From: Bifiguratus adelaidae
Lineage: Eukaryota > Mucoromycota > Endogonomycetes > Endogonales
Length of the DNA stretch: 29,504 nt
Assembly: GCA_002261195.1 (NCBI GenBank)
Contig: MVBO01000168.1
Span: forward strand, 1 to 29,504
Direction: 5' to 3'
Within the stretch, counting starts at the first letter, position 1; each line of letters begins with the position of its first letter. The notes under the pieces are model-generated. The model saw nothing but the letters and a program-made list of their open reading frames with translations. It was not told where the DNA came from and made no database searches. Positions 1 to 9,640 of this stretch are shown here, in pieces. The translations under genes were made by a program, and so were the position numbers.

Positions 1-256
1 TAATTTTCACTAAAACCTTGAACGAAAGAAAAAAACTATAGTGATGCAACATTGCATCTCTGAATCAACTAGCAACTTCTACTCTAATATTGCGCGCGTT
101 GGCCCAGACGATCCGAAAAGGATTACAAAAAGACAACATGATAGTCCATTCGTCTTAAAACGATTGTATGCAGGAAGGATGCCGCATGTCTCACATAAGT
201 TATATGTGCGAGTATAAAATGATCTATCTGTGCCAGCAAGCTTGAACAGTTTTCTG

Positions 257-1058
257 TTAATGACTAGTTTCGAAGAAGTCGTAATTGTTGTTCCAATTTC
301 TAATGATTAATGTTATTGACTTCTGTCCATGAAAGTATGTTCTTAGTATGAGAGGTACAAAGTAATTCCAATTAATTGTTATTAAGTCATTGCAGTCGTC
401 CAGAGACAGAGATGGAGCAGGGAGTGATTGAGTAATATATTCTTCGTCAGTATGAGTATGAATTGTATCGAGAGACAAAGCCAGTTCATGGACCTGTGTG
501 GTAAACTTCAAGATCATGGGGCTGTTTTCTCCATACAACAAATTAGCACAGTGATAATCTACTTGCTTATCGTCGCTGAAGGTGGTTGACAGCTCATGGA
601 CCAATAGCATGGCAAAGGTCTCCAAATCATATTCACCAACGTCCTCTTCAAAGTCAAAGCCTTGCGAAGTGGCAAACAAAGGTGTCAGCAAGGTCGGTTC
701 CACTTTGTCGCTTTCCATATCAAAGCTAGTAGTGGGAAAGTCAGCATGTCCCGTTTCATGTTTTTGCAGTGAACTATTGGTCAAGCCTGGGCCACCGTTT
801 GACCGCATATCCGCCATTGCAAGCAGGCCACGAAGGAGTCTGGTGGAATTCATGAGCTTATCTTTGAACAAATTGATTTCCTCTTCTTCATTCCCTTTCT
901 CGACAGCCGAGCTCAAAGTGACAACAATTGCATTACGCATGTACGATTGCATGCATTCATCTAGTAATTTTTTCAAACAATCCATCTCCAGGTAGGATCT
1001 GCTGGATTTCTCTCTCTTTTAGTTTTGCAATTAGGTCGTAGTGTACAGCTGAGGACAT
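257..1058 (-). CDS. Unknown acidic protein, about 275 aa, with a probable frame slip near its N terminus
   Basis: The main frame (242 aa, 985 down to 257) starts MDCLKKLLDECMQ. It is rich in Asp and Glu and has no signal peptide or membrane segment that I can see. Just upstream, an ATG at 1058 opens a second frame (MSSAVHYDLIAKLKERE) that reads as an amphipathic, coding-like N terminus and runs into the main frame only if one base differs near 985-1000. I therefore treat both parts as one gene, possibly broken or misassembled at that point. I do not recognise the family. A plus-strand frame at 582-995 is Ser-rich and looks like the antisense shadow of this gene. No partner gene is evident; the nearest neighbour, the GNAT gene, is on the same strand about 850 bp away. 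Confidence 0.5.
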
Positions 1059-1913
1059 GATGGATTGGCGTCTTCGCTTATGAGGGGTCATATTGAACAA
1101 TGAAAGCCTATAGGATGTTACTGGAGGAAGTAAATTCTTATTATTCCAAGTCCGAAATCGCCATGGAAATGATCAGCTCCTTTATCTTGGTGGTGTCCAG
1201 AAATAGTATTTTGACAACAATAAAGTTTTACCACTGCTGCACATGTTAAGGTATGTGAGATACCTCGCATCATTATGTGATGAATCAAGAATAACGTTCG
1301 ATACAGCCATGATTAGTATACGTCCTTTGCTGTAGGATTAGCTCCTGATCTTGATGGTGTCCAAAAATAATACTTTGACAACAACACAATTTTATCTCTG
1401 CTGTATATCTTAATGTGTATGAGATACATCGCATCAGGATGTTGCGATTAACGCTTTATGTTTGATGCAGCTATGAACAGTATGTGTCCTTTGCTGAAGA
1501 ATAGAGAGCATCGTTTAATCCAGTCAATCAATGATCATATTCATTGTGCTCACCATCACCCCATTGATACAATAATAAGGCGCAGCTGCCGATCTAAAGC
1601 CACGCTTTTTCTGATCAATGCGCAGACCTTAGCACCCTTTAGCTCTAACCGTCTCGATAAGCACCGCACTCTGGAGGGTAGCGTTAAGGTTTATTAATAC
1701 CGCGACGGACGTTGTTCGTTGGAGAGACGGACATACATCTCTATCTCGCATGCTAAGAACAGAGTATCATTTCCGTCTAATTGCTTATTGCAATTCTATG
1801 CCTATATCGAGGGGATCTTCGAAAACCATATAACCATGTGATGTTATCTTGCGGATTGACTTAAGGATCAAGACACCGATTGGTGTATGGTAAGGTCATT
1901 GACGTAGGATCTC
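1059..1913. other. Gene-poor stretch containing a tandem duplication
   Basis: I see no convincing gene here. A 79-codon plus-strand frame at 1458-1697 starts inside the second repeat copy and shows no recognisable motif. The stretch contains the direct duplication listed separately. Confidence 0.5.
1175..1505 (+). repeat. Imperfect tandem duplication, two units of about 165 bp
   Basis: Unit 1 is 1175-1339 and unit 2 is 1340-1505. Shared landmarks occur in the same order: AGCTCC, CTTG-TGGTGTCCA, TTTGACAACAA, TGAGATAC-TCGCATCA, GATGCAGC or its variant GATACAGCC, and GTCCTTTGCTG. The copies are diverged by eye to roughly three quarters identity with few length differences, so the duplication is not recent. 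It does not overlap a recognisable gene. Confidence 0.8.
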
Positions 1914-2630
1914 TTACAGCTTGGATCTGGGTCGAAGGTGTATAAGTTGACCTTCATCCCCAAGGGCGTAAATGTCGTTGCATCCAAGTGCCTCCAAACG
2001 CTCCTCGTCTGTGACCCGTTTTTTAAAGAAGATAGAGACATGGTCGCCTAGAGCGGCCTGAAGCTCATGGTTTTTGTAATAGTTTTCGACCCTTTTAACC
2101 TCCTCGTAGTCCTTTCTTTGAAGAACGGATATGACAGTTTCATTATCAGATATGACGGAAGCCGAAAATATTTTGACATTCCATCCAGTCTTCCACGCAC
2201 GATGTTCACGTTCCACTTGCTTCGCTCCCATTCGGATCACCTCGTCTTGCAACCACATGTTAAGCGCATTCGCCCATCCTTGTGCTCGGAACTGTTTTTC
2301 CACAACGCATGATGCGCCGTACGCAATTCCCTTCTCTCTAGAAGCTACCTCGGGATATTTTGTAGCGTACAGATCTTCGATATCGGCAGCGATCATGGCT
2401 AACAATTCTGCATTTGGGGGAGCTTCTTTGACCACATGGACCCCCTTGCCTTCGCCGAGGTAGAACAGATATTGAATGCGTAACCCGTCATCAATGGCCT
2501 TTTGCCAAGTGGTTTCCACTAAGGTTTCGCCCTATCCGGCTTGATTCCGAAGATAAATCAAATCCTTTACGCGATTCGGGTCTCTCGTGGTCGGCACTAC
2601 ATACATCGCCTGCTTTGACAGTGAGACCAT
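1914..2630 (-). pseudogene. GNAT-family N-acetyltransferase with one in-frame TAG
   Basis: The downstream 201 aa form a typical GNAT fold. A region resembling the acetyl-CoA binding loop (VVEKQFRAQGWANALNMW) is followed by SDNETVISVLQRKDYEE and a terminal strand before KRVENYYKN. This resembles small-molecule or lysine acetyltransferases that use acetyl-CoA. The open part has no ATG at its head. Reading upstream in the same frame gives a natural start at ATG 2630 (MVSLSKQAMYVVPTTRDPNR, then LIYLRNQAG) interrupted by TAG at 2534-2532 (codon 33). The residues around the stop (NQAG, stop, GETL) fit the conserved N-terminal helix, where a Trp is common, so a TGG to TAG change is plausible. The total would be 238 codons plus stop. 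A 39-nt intron could remove the stop but would also delete conserved-looking residues. The 5' end touches the tail of the alcohol dehydrogenase remnant. Confidence 0.7.
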
Positions 2631-2640
2631 ATGGGAGATT

Positions 2641-3777
2641 GAGCTGCTGCCAACCAGTAAATATTTCGGCGGTACCTTAAGATTTAAAAGAGTAAATCGG
2701 GGCGGCTTTGTATTTTTGGGCTTAGAGATAGGCGTTCTTGGAGGGTGCAGGTCGAACGCGAATTTGCACGTACGTGCAAAGCTGCCTTGACTTGAGCTTC
2801 ATCGGAGAAATTTATGTAGTGCTTTGCTCCGAGCTTGAATGCATCTTCTCTCTTCCTGTCTGAACTCGAGATGGCTGTGGTTTCGGCACCGAGAGCAGCA
2901 GTCCATTGGACGCCCAAATGACCAAGACCTCCGATGCCAATGACACCAACCTTGTGTTGAGGACCAATCTTGTAGTTCAAGAAGGGAGCGAAACTGTGCG
3001 TAATCAATATGACTGTATGTAATAGTTACCAGGAGATACCTACGTGGTAATACCGGCACAGAATAAGCAAGCGGTTTCCTCATTCTTCATGCCCTTAGGG
3101 ATGTGGAAAGCAAAGTGTTCATGAACACGTTCCTAAAATGGAATTTCATGAGATTCCCATGCTCGCAGTGTATAAAATGCCTTCCGCGATCACACACATA
3201 ATCGGCAAAACCACCATAGCTCTTACTGCCGTCCGGGAAACGGCCATTGCAGGTGATAACCGTGTTGGCACAGTTGTTTTCATGTTGATCGTTGCAATCT
3301 TGACAAGTCAGGCACGCACCACACTGAGCCCCAACACGGCTTGATCTCCGACTATTCCTGAATCAGCTATCAAGTCAGCCAGAGGATAACGCACCTTTGA
3401 ACTTTGTGACTTTGGATCCAACCCTGACAACCTTACCAACGATCTCATGGCCTACATGGACAGGCATCTTCAGTATGCGTGGAGACCACCATAATCGGGA
3501 CATGTGATGGACTTACCCACAACAACAGGATAATCCGAAGCATACTCCGAAGATCCCAAACCGTTGTCCAGAATATTCAAATCGGATCCACAAATACCGC
3601 AATGCTGTACAAATGCTCCATGAGCACCAGCACTTACACTGCGAGATGCCTACTCACCGAAATCTTGATGTCGACATCGTATTCATCAAACGGCTTGGGA
3701 TCATATTGAAGCTTGGTCAACTGACCTTTAGCATCCGTAGTACCGAAGCCAGTGAACTTTTCGGGAACAGCCATCAT
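2641..3777 (-). pseudogene. Zinc-dependent alcohol dehydrogenase (CAD-like MDR family), intron-rich, 3'-truncated
   Basis: Six exons can be joined by canonical GT-AG introns: 3777-3658, 3604-3517, 3451-3395, 3351-3198, 3132-3044, and from 2993 down. Exon 1 gives MAVPEKFTGFGTTDAKG, exon 2 the catalytic zinc site HCGICGSDLN, exon 3 GHEIVGKVVRVG, exon 4 the structural-zinc cysteines GAQCGACLTCQDC, and exon 6 the NADP-binding loop GVIGIGGLGHLGVQ. In this family the enzyme reduces aldehydes to alcohols with NADPH in the cytosol. Exon 4 is off by one base at a G run (3329-3332), and a second slip sits near 2770. After AQVKAALH only weak echoes remain (FDL, then LKVPPKYLLVG). About 100 C-terminal residues are missing, and the sequence passes directly into the GNAT gene. 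It is probably inactive. It faces the reductase fragment head to head, with its start about 240 bp away. Confidence 0.8.
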
Positions 3778-4013
3778 GGGAACGAATGCGACGTTGATGC
3801 GCCAATGTTTATATACGTTTCCAGCGCAGCTGCGTGGCTTGTAGCAAAATAGCTGCCAATTCAACCAAGGGCTATTTTCGCAGTCACGCGACCCAGCAAC
3901 CGATCCTTGCCCAGATCCGGCACGGTCTGCAACACGTTATTAAACCAAATCCGGAAATTTTCTCGAAGCAAACGTGTCTTTGTCAGAAACAGTCACAACA
4001 GCAGTTTCACTTT

Positions 4014-4565
4014 ATGTCAGCGGTTGACGTCGGGCAATTGGTGGGTCAATTGGCCAAGACGGAAGGACTACGCGTCATTGGATCGGTCGGAGATGACAAA
4101 AAGTCAGAGTATCTATTGAAGGAGTGCGGTTTCGATGGTGCCTTCAACTACAAGACCCAGGACATGGACGAGCAATTGACCAAGTTGGCTCCCAACGGCA
4201 TTGACATTTACTTTGAAAACGTCGGAGGCAAGCATCTCGAGGCTGCCTTAACCCACGCCAACAATTTCGCTCGTTTCCTTACTTGCGGCATGATTTCTCA
4301 ATACAACCTCTCCCAACAAGAACCCGTCCACAACCTGATGAACATTGTCGCCAAGCGCATTCAAATGTGCGGCTTCATAGTCAGCGATCATGCTCAAGAT
4401 ATGGGTGCTCAATTCGTCAAGCGCGTGACACAAATGATCAAGGATGGCAGGGTGACCTACAAGGAGGACGTGACAAAGGGTATCGAAGGTCTACCTGATG
4501 CTTTGATCGGATTGTTTGAGGGCAAAAACTTTGGAAAAGCTGTAGTACAAGTTGCCGATCAATAG
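4014..4565 (+). pseudogene. NADP-dependent reductase (PTGR1/CurA-like MDR), C-terminal half only
   Basis: This 183-aa stretch matches the nucleotide-binding and C-terminal parts of leukotriene B4 dehydrogenase-like 2-alkenal reductases. VGQLVGQLAKTEGLRVIGSV is the dinucleotide fold, followed by GFDGAFNYKTQDM, the signature GIDIYFENVGGKHLEAAL, and the natural end GKNFGKAVVQVADQ. The family reduces alpha,beta-unsaturated carbonyls with NADPH and is normally about 340 aa. The N-terminal catalytic half of about 150 residues is absent. The frame stays open upstream to 3834, but those residues do not resemble the family. The usual SAASGAVG turn is shortened to SAVDVG. The retained half is intact, so this is a truncated duplicate or its missing exons lie in diverged sequence. 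Its 5' end faces the alcohol dehydrogenase start. Confidence 0.75.
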
Positions 4566-5008
4566 GGTCCTGAACATGTGTATAGCGTAAAACTAGGAAA
4601 GAAAGAAAAGCTGTGCTTGATGGAAACGAGATTATCGCTTATGGCCTTGCATTTGATGCGACATTTACGCGAGCAAGTTCTGGATGGATATTTCCTTTTT
4701 TGGGACAGACCCTGTGTCACGGACCCTAATCCATTACGTTATCCATCTCTGGCTGAGCTAAAAGTTGAGCGATTGCATACACAATAATCTAAATGATCGG
4801 TCCCATACAGTGTTCTCCAAAGATTCATCAATCTCTTGTGCAATGATGGGTGAGATTTTGGTTTACGAAGGTTGTCATGTCGTAGATATTCCGGGCACGT
4901 GGTTTGAGCCCCTTGGACGTTGTCCCTCAGGTTTCACTATAGGATTCGGAAAGTGAAACCGAGGGTAGAACATTGCGCCGGAATACGCAAACAACGCTGG
5001 TCTTTTTC
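4566..5008. other. Intergenic region and chitinase promoter
   Basis: No gene is seen in these 443 bp. The last 100 bp before the chitinase start hold a strong inverted repeat, listed separately. No clear TATA box was found. Confidence 0.5.
4924..4965. promoter_or_regulatory. Inverted repeat upstream of the chitinase
   Basis: The left arm CCCTCAGGTTTCACT (4924-4938) and right arm AGTGAAACCGAGGG (4952-4965) pair over 14 bases with one unpaired base, around a 13-base spacer. It lies about 45-85 bp before the chitinase ATG. It could be a dimeric transcription-factor site or a hairpin in the 5' leader. The function is inferred from position only. Confidence 0.5.
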
Positions 5009-6426
5009 ATGATTGCAAGAACGTTAGAGTTTTTTGGAGTTGCGAGCTTGATGCTAGCTAGTGCTGTCTCGGTGAACACATTCAATGCAAACTGTAATGA
5101 TAACTATGTGAACTATTGGGTAAGTCTTTAACAACGAATGACAAGAATAGCCTGACTAGACACCTTTCACTCTCCAGGGCCAAAACTCGTACGGTGCCGC
5201 TGGTGGTGCCCAAGCAAATTGGCAAAAGCCCCTCGCTTCCTACTGTCAAGGTAACAGGTCCTTCATATTGTCGTGTAGTATAGCCATACTTAACCGGATG
5301 AACAGACTCGACCGAGGATATCCTCGTCTTGGCTTTTTTGGACATCTTCAACCCTGGAGGCACTCCCCAGGTGAACTTTTCTAACCAGTGTAGCCCAAGC
5401 TCTGATTTCCCCGCCACCCAATTGGAACATTGTTCTCAAATTGGTGCCGACATCAAGACCTGCCAAGCGGCTGGAAAGAAGATTCTATTGTCCCTTGGAG
5501 GTGCTTCGGGCGCCTATGGTTTCAGTAGCGATGCCCAAGGTATCGCATTTGCCGACGAGTTGTGGAACTTGTTTGGTGCTGGTTCCAGCAGCACGCGTCC
5601 TTTTGACGATGCCGTTGTGGACGGTTTCGATCTGGATATCGAGGGCGGTGGTTCCACTGGCTATGCGGCCATGGTCAATCAATTGAAAAGCCACTTTGCG
5701 ACTGATAAGAGCAAAACCTACTACATTTCGGGTGCTCCTCAATGTCCCTACCCCGATGCCAACATGCAGTCGATTCTGAATGCTGTCTCATTTGATTTCG
5801 TTTTTGTCCAATTCTACAACAACTACTGTGGCGCGACGACCTCTAGCTTCAACTTCAATACCTGGGATAATTGGGCCAAGACCTTGTCACCCAATCCCAA
5901 CGTCAAGATCTTCTTGGGTCTTCCCGGTTCGACCACCGCGGCTGGATCTGGTTATGTTCCCTACTCTCAGTTGACCGGCATCATCACGAGCACCCGCAAT
6001 GCGTACAGCAGCTTTGGCGGCGTCATGTTTTGGGATGCTTCGCAGACTTGGGCCAACACGGACGGTGGACCAACCTATGCTCAAGCCGTTTCATCCTTCC
6101 TGAAGCAGGGCGGCTCTTGCAGCAGCGGCGGTGGCACGACCAAGACCACGAGCACCACCACCACAACGAGCAAAACCTCAACGATCTCCAGCCCGACCAC
6201 GACGTCGAGCAAGGCCACGTCGACGACCACGACGACCTCCAGCCAACCTTCCTCTACTGGTCTCCCTGCTTGCAACGCCTCCACCCAAGGCAACTATTAC
6301 TGCGTGGCCCCTGGAACTTCTCCAAATTATCAGATCTGTAACAATGGCGTCTATGCTTCCGGAACCTGTGGATCAGGTACCGTTTGCAAGACATCTGGAA
6401 GCAGCATTGTCTGTGACTATCTCTAA
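5009..6426 (+). CDS. Secreted class III chitinase, GH18, with Ser/Thr linker and Cys-rich chitin-binding tail
   Basis: Three exons (5009-5119, 5178-5250, 5306-6426) with canonical introns give a clean 434-aa protein. Residues 1-22 are a signal peptide (LMLASAVSV core). The GH18 barrel begins NYVNYWGQNSYGAAGG, continues with KKILLSLGGASGAYGF, and carries the catalytic signature DGFDLDIEGG, where the final Glu is the acid. It would hydrolyse chitin by the retaining, substrate-assisted mechanism of the family, outside the cell or in the wall. A Thr/Ser-rich linker (about 6130-6255), probably O-mannosylated, leads to a C-terminal domain with six Cys (from PACNASTQGNYYC to CGSGTVCKTSG), similar in style to CBM19. 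Yeast-type wall-separation chitinases share this layout. It is the only large gene here with no defect. Its stop overlaps the end of the convergent DHHC frame. Confidence 0.93.
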
Positions 6427-7576
6427 GCCATGTACGAGTATATGTGTTTTCGCCATCCTTTTGAATATGATACAATTTTAGCCATGCGTCTAAGGTACAC
6501 TAGATATAGATCCTTGTCGCTGTCCTCTGGGGCTTGGACTTGATATTTTTGTCGATTGGATGAAGGGCCTACGGTTGGCAGGGGATAATAATCGCCGGAG
6601 CGTTTCGGCCATGATTTACCATTGCCCTAGGTATGGCTATGAGCCTGACGACTCAGATGTCGGGCATTGTGGTCACGTACCTTGGGAGGCACAGGAAATG
6701 GAAAGAGAAAGTTGTACCATGGACTGGCGCATTGTCAATGAAATACCAAGACAGGCGAAGGTGACTTACTAATCTTCGCCGACATTAAACACTTCACATA
6801 GGTTCTCGATCGGTCCGAGATTGTAGGGATTGAAAAAGACCTACGCTTTGGTCAGCCATGCATTGGATCGGTTCTTTCATCCAGGTGTAAGCCTACCTCG
6901 CCTTGATTTCGACGAGTGGTTCGTAGGTAATCGCTTTCGTGATACTCAACGGTCGTTTGACCCGACAGGACCTGCATCGCGCTGCTTTAGCGCATCTGGC
7001 TTGAAGCAATCACGTGTGGACTCGCCAAATAATAGTTCCAGCACAACATGCCGACTAGGCGTGAAAAGTAAAAGATAGAGTTAGCTTTACGACTGTATGT
7101 CAATCACCATCCATAACACTTACACAACGCAAGGTTCATGACTGCTGCGAGAAGAATGCAAAATGCCGGCATGACCCTTGGAAGAGGAAAAGGCCATTAA
7201 CACAGTGTCAATGCATACAATGGCACCATCATCCCGCATGAACTCACCGGCCTCTCAAAGTCAATCGCTAGCAAGAATGGTTTCCACCCAATGATGGTGA
7301 AATACGTTGTGGATACGACCACGTAGGTTAAAAAGAGCAAAAAGTAGCGATGGTTGTAGTGACCGACGCAATTGTGGATCCAAGGGCTTATATCCTGCCA
7401 TTGAGCGGTCAATCCAGACGATGCAGCTCTAGGAGCTTACAGTGATGATAAAACTTGAGGACGCAAGCGTTACAAACACTGCAATGATGCGTTCGCTCGG
7501 GTTTCGGCAAGTGACCTAGGCAATACCAATACCATTGAGCGTACGAGAACTTATCCCAGCATCGTTTGAGCTTACA
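6423..7576 (-). CDS. DHHC-type protein S-acyltransferase, ZDHHC16-like, with altered catalytic motif
   Basis: Nine exon segments join in order: up to 7576, 7515-7441, about 7386-7219, 7176-7124, 7054-7014, 6971-6897, 6840-6770, 6723-6681 and 6626-6423. They give the cysteine-rich domain CRKCHLPKPERTHHCSVCNA, then PWIHNCVGHYNHRYFLLFL with a membrane segment, a second hydrophobic span (VMPAFCILLAAVMNLAL), the TTxE motif in GQTTVEYHESD, the NPYNLG (PaCCT-like) motif, and PVPPKGNGKSWPKR. The ZDHHC16 group shares NCVGHYNHRYF, NPYN and HGNGxSW. Such enzymes palmitoylate proteins at Golgi or ER membranes. Two oddities stand out. The DHHC catalytic motif reads YHHC, and the exon after it joins one base out of frame with a weak AAG acceptor. 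Upstream of 7576 the same frame continues (VALQELPSKL) but meets a TGA. The first membrane spans were not found. The last exon ends at TAG 6425-6423, overlapping the chitinase stop. Confidence 0.75.
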
Positions 7577-7830
7577 TTTGCGACAAACTTGAGGATATTC
7601 GTTCCGATCTGACGTCTCCATCAAGCCTTCTTGTCATAATTTACTCGGTAATTCCTGAAGTGCAACATGCCGTGGCTCAACAGATGGCGTCTTCTCACAC
7701 ATACGCACGGTCTGCAAAGTGGCTTAGCAAGTGGTGTACAACTTCCCCGCAAAATCGAACTTACCAATCCACCCCGTACGATCCATTTTGATGGAGAAGT
7801 CATGGACAAAGAGGTACATCTAAGAAATCA
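7577..7830 (-). other. Probable 5' coding part of the DHHC gene, not resolved
   Basis: On the minus strand, MYLFVHDFSIKMDRTGWI (about 7825-7770) precedes a GTAAGT donor. After a candidate 42-nt intron the frame continues as ATLQTVRMCEKTPSVEPRHV and ELPSKL, then hits a TGA before QEGLMETSDRNEYPQ, which is in frame with the zinc domain. The stop could arise from CGA or TGG by one transition. I could not find the two N-terminal membrane spans expected of the family, so the gene model is incomplete here. Confidence 0.35.
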
Positions 7831-8745
7831 TATACGCATCATTATGATCTAATATCACCAATATATTCAGCCATGTAGGTAACTAGCTCCGGAGTACACC
7901 TTTACAACCACTCATTTCGACATGATCTACTCTGGGTTTGTTTTACACTTTGCCCAAGCTCGACATGAGTGACGTGAGTCGACAAATACCTAAGGCTACG
8001 ACTCTTTCTGTTATTTAATAGCTCCTAATACGGCTCCCACATCCCGGCTCAACCGATTCCGTATGTTCTTCCAGGTGCCTAGGAAAGTCCATACGTCTCG
8101 TAAACCTAGAATATCACTTGAGATTGTCCTGTTTAAGTTATTAGTCCGAAATAGACACTCATAGGCTACTATAAGTGACTCAATCTAGGATCAATACAAA
8201 ATGGATATCGACAGGTTTAAGTGCATAGTTCGCACCAAACCATATATTTTTTGCTATTGTATTGTACATACAGACTCTATCGGTCTACTGAAGCTATATG
8301 TTCTGCATAAGCATGCTCAGATGTTGCTATAAAACATAATTAAAATGTGTAAAAGGTCACCTTTCAATTTTAACCCGCCCTCAACAGCCCAATCTCAGCT
8401 TACATTTTTGGAAATCAACGTACGTTTTTGTAAATTAATTATAGGAAGAAATTGCCTGATAAGGAATGGTAAGCTGTGGGAAATATACCGTTTAGAACGA
8501 GCCACCTTTGGAGTTGAAACTGGCCAACATTTTGCGGACCAACCGGCGAGATCGGCTCGGACTAGAATAGTCGCACTGCCGAAGCGAAAACAACACGTGC
8601 AAAATCGACAAAATCGGTAAGGATGTGCGAGCTGCCGGTGATGCGAGGGACATGATGATGTATATAAAAATGGCGGCAAGAGGATTTGAGGATTACTCAA
8701 ACATAGTCAGGCTCGTTTTCACTCGAGCTCAAGATTAGTAGCGAA
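7831..8745. other. AT-rich intergenic region
   Basis: I see no convincing gene. Frames at 8345-8620 (+) and 8395-8700 (-) overlap each other and show no motif. The right end contains a TATA box for the phosphatase remnant. Confidence 0.45.
8661..8668 (+). promoter_or_regulatory. TATA box upstream of the phosphatase remnant
   Basis: TATATAAA lies about 80 bp before the ATG at 8746. The position fits a fungal promoter, which suggests that the promoter and signal-peptide start survive while the start of the catalytic domain is lost. Confidence 0.45.
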
Positions 8746-9640
8746 ATGCCCGCTTTCTCTACTATTAGATTAGCTTGTGTGTCCTTTACAAAACTGGGAA
8801 GACTGGCACTATGCTTTTCTAGGCCTCATGTCAACGGCATTTCTAGTGATGTTCCCGAGGGCTGAAGTTGTGCAACAAGCTTTGTACGAGGATACTTGGG
8901 TACTAGTTCGCATACGCTTGGAACTGTCGTCAATGTCAACTCGACTGGCTCACCGCTAGCTCTCGGCAATTCCCTGGGCCAATCGGATATGTGCCCAGCC
9001 TATTATCCATATACTGGTGGATCGAACGCTACAAATTGTAGGTTTTAAGATCACAGGATTATCACTGATTCAAGCATCTTATTTACATTTATCTCTCTTA
9101 TAGGGGTCAACCTTTTACCTGCCACCTATCACTCGTCGCTTGAATTTGCTGATCAAAGCGAATCTGACTTTTACTACGTCCGATGTTTCGCAATTCCCCT
9201 ATTTATGTGGGTCTGAGAGTCAGATTACAGGCTCCCTAAGTGCGTGGTGCGGCGTTTTCAACGACGAAGTGCTTAAGAGCTACAAGTATGAACAAGAACT
9301 TGGTATATTTTCTATGGAAATGGTCCAGGCTCATCTTTGCCGAAAATGCTCTTTCTTCCCTTCCTTCACCACCTTCTATCGATACTTCAACAAGGACCTG
9401 AACAGACCGGTAAATTCGCCAACGGCATGACATACACCCTACCCAAGCTGATCATGTCTTTTTTGAACCATAATCAGATCGCCCAGTTAACTTCTCCGGA
9501 TTTTGACGAGCAAGGGACGTTGCCAGACGAGCCATATCCCTAAAATTTGGATATACAAAGTATCGCATTTTTTAAGTATGCGTGGCACAGTGCCACTAGA
9601 GCTACTGAACTGTGCAACTGCATAGACGTCTAAGCGCACT
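8746..9640 (+). pseudogene. Histidine acid phosphatase / phytase-like, broken and incomplete
   Basis: Conserved blocks of the fungal histidine-phosphatase family appear in order. They are TSFVRGYLG, GSPLALGNSLGQSDMCP, FYLPPITRRLNLLIKANLTF, DVSQFPYLCGSESQITGSLS, AWCGVFNDE, FYGNGPGSSLPKM, LPKLIMSFLNHNQIAQL and finally SHFLSMRGTV. Members cleave phosphomonoesters through a phosphohistidine and are normally secreted. Here the N-terminal RHGxRxP catalytic motif is missing, a TGA precedes the first block, and the frame shifts at the intron acceptor (9103), near 9300 (G run) and near 9540 (C run). The C-terminal third beyond about 9640 is lost. The ATG at 8746 opens a short hydrophobic start resembling a signal peptide. 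An intron at 9038-9103 has canonical ends. I judge it non-functional. Confidence 0.75.

Noticed and set aside
582-995. A 137-codon plus-strand ORF
   Set aside because: It is exactly antisense to the acidic minus-strand gene and has a Ser/Lys-rich composition typical of a shadow frame.
5871-6481. Long alternative frames under the chitinase linker, rich in His, Arg or Val
   Set aside because: They are produced by the ACC/ACG/AGC repeats of the Thr/Ser linker read in other frames.
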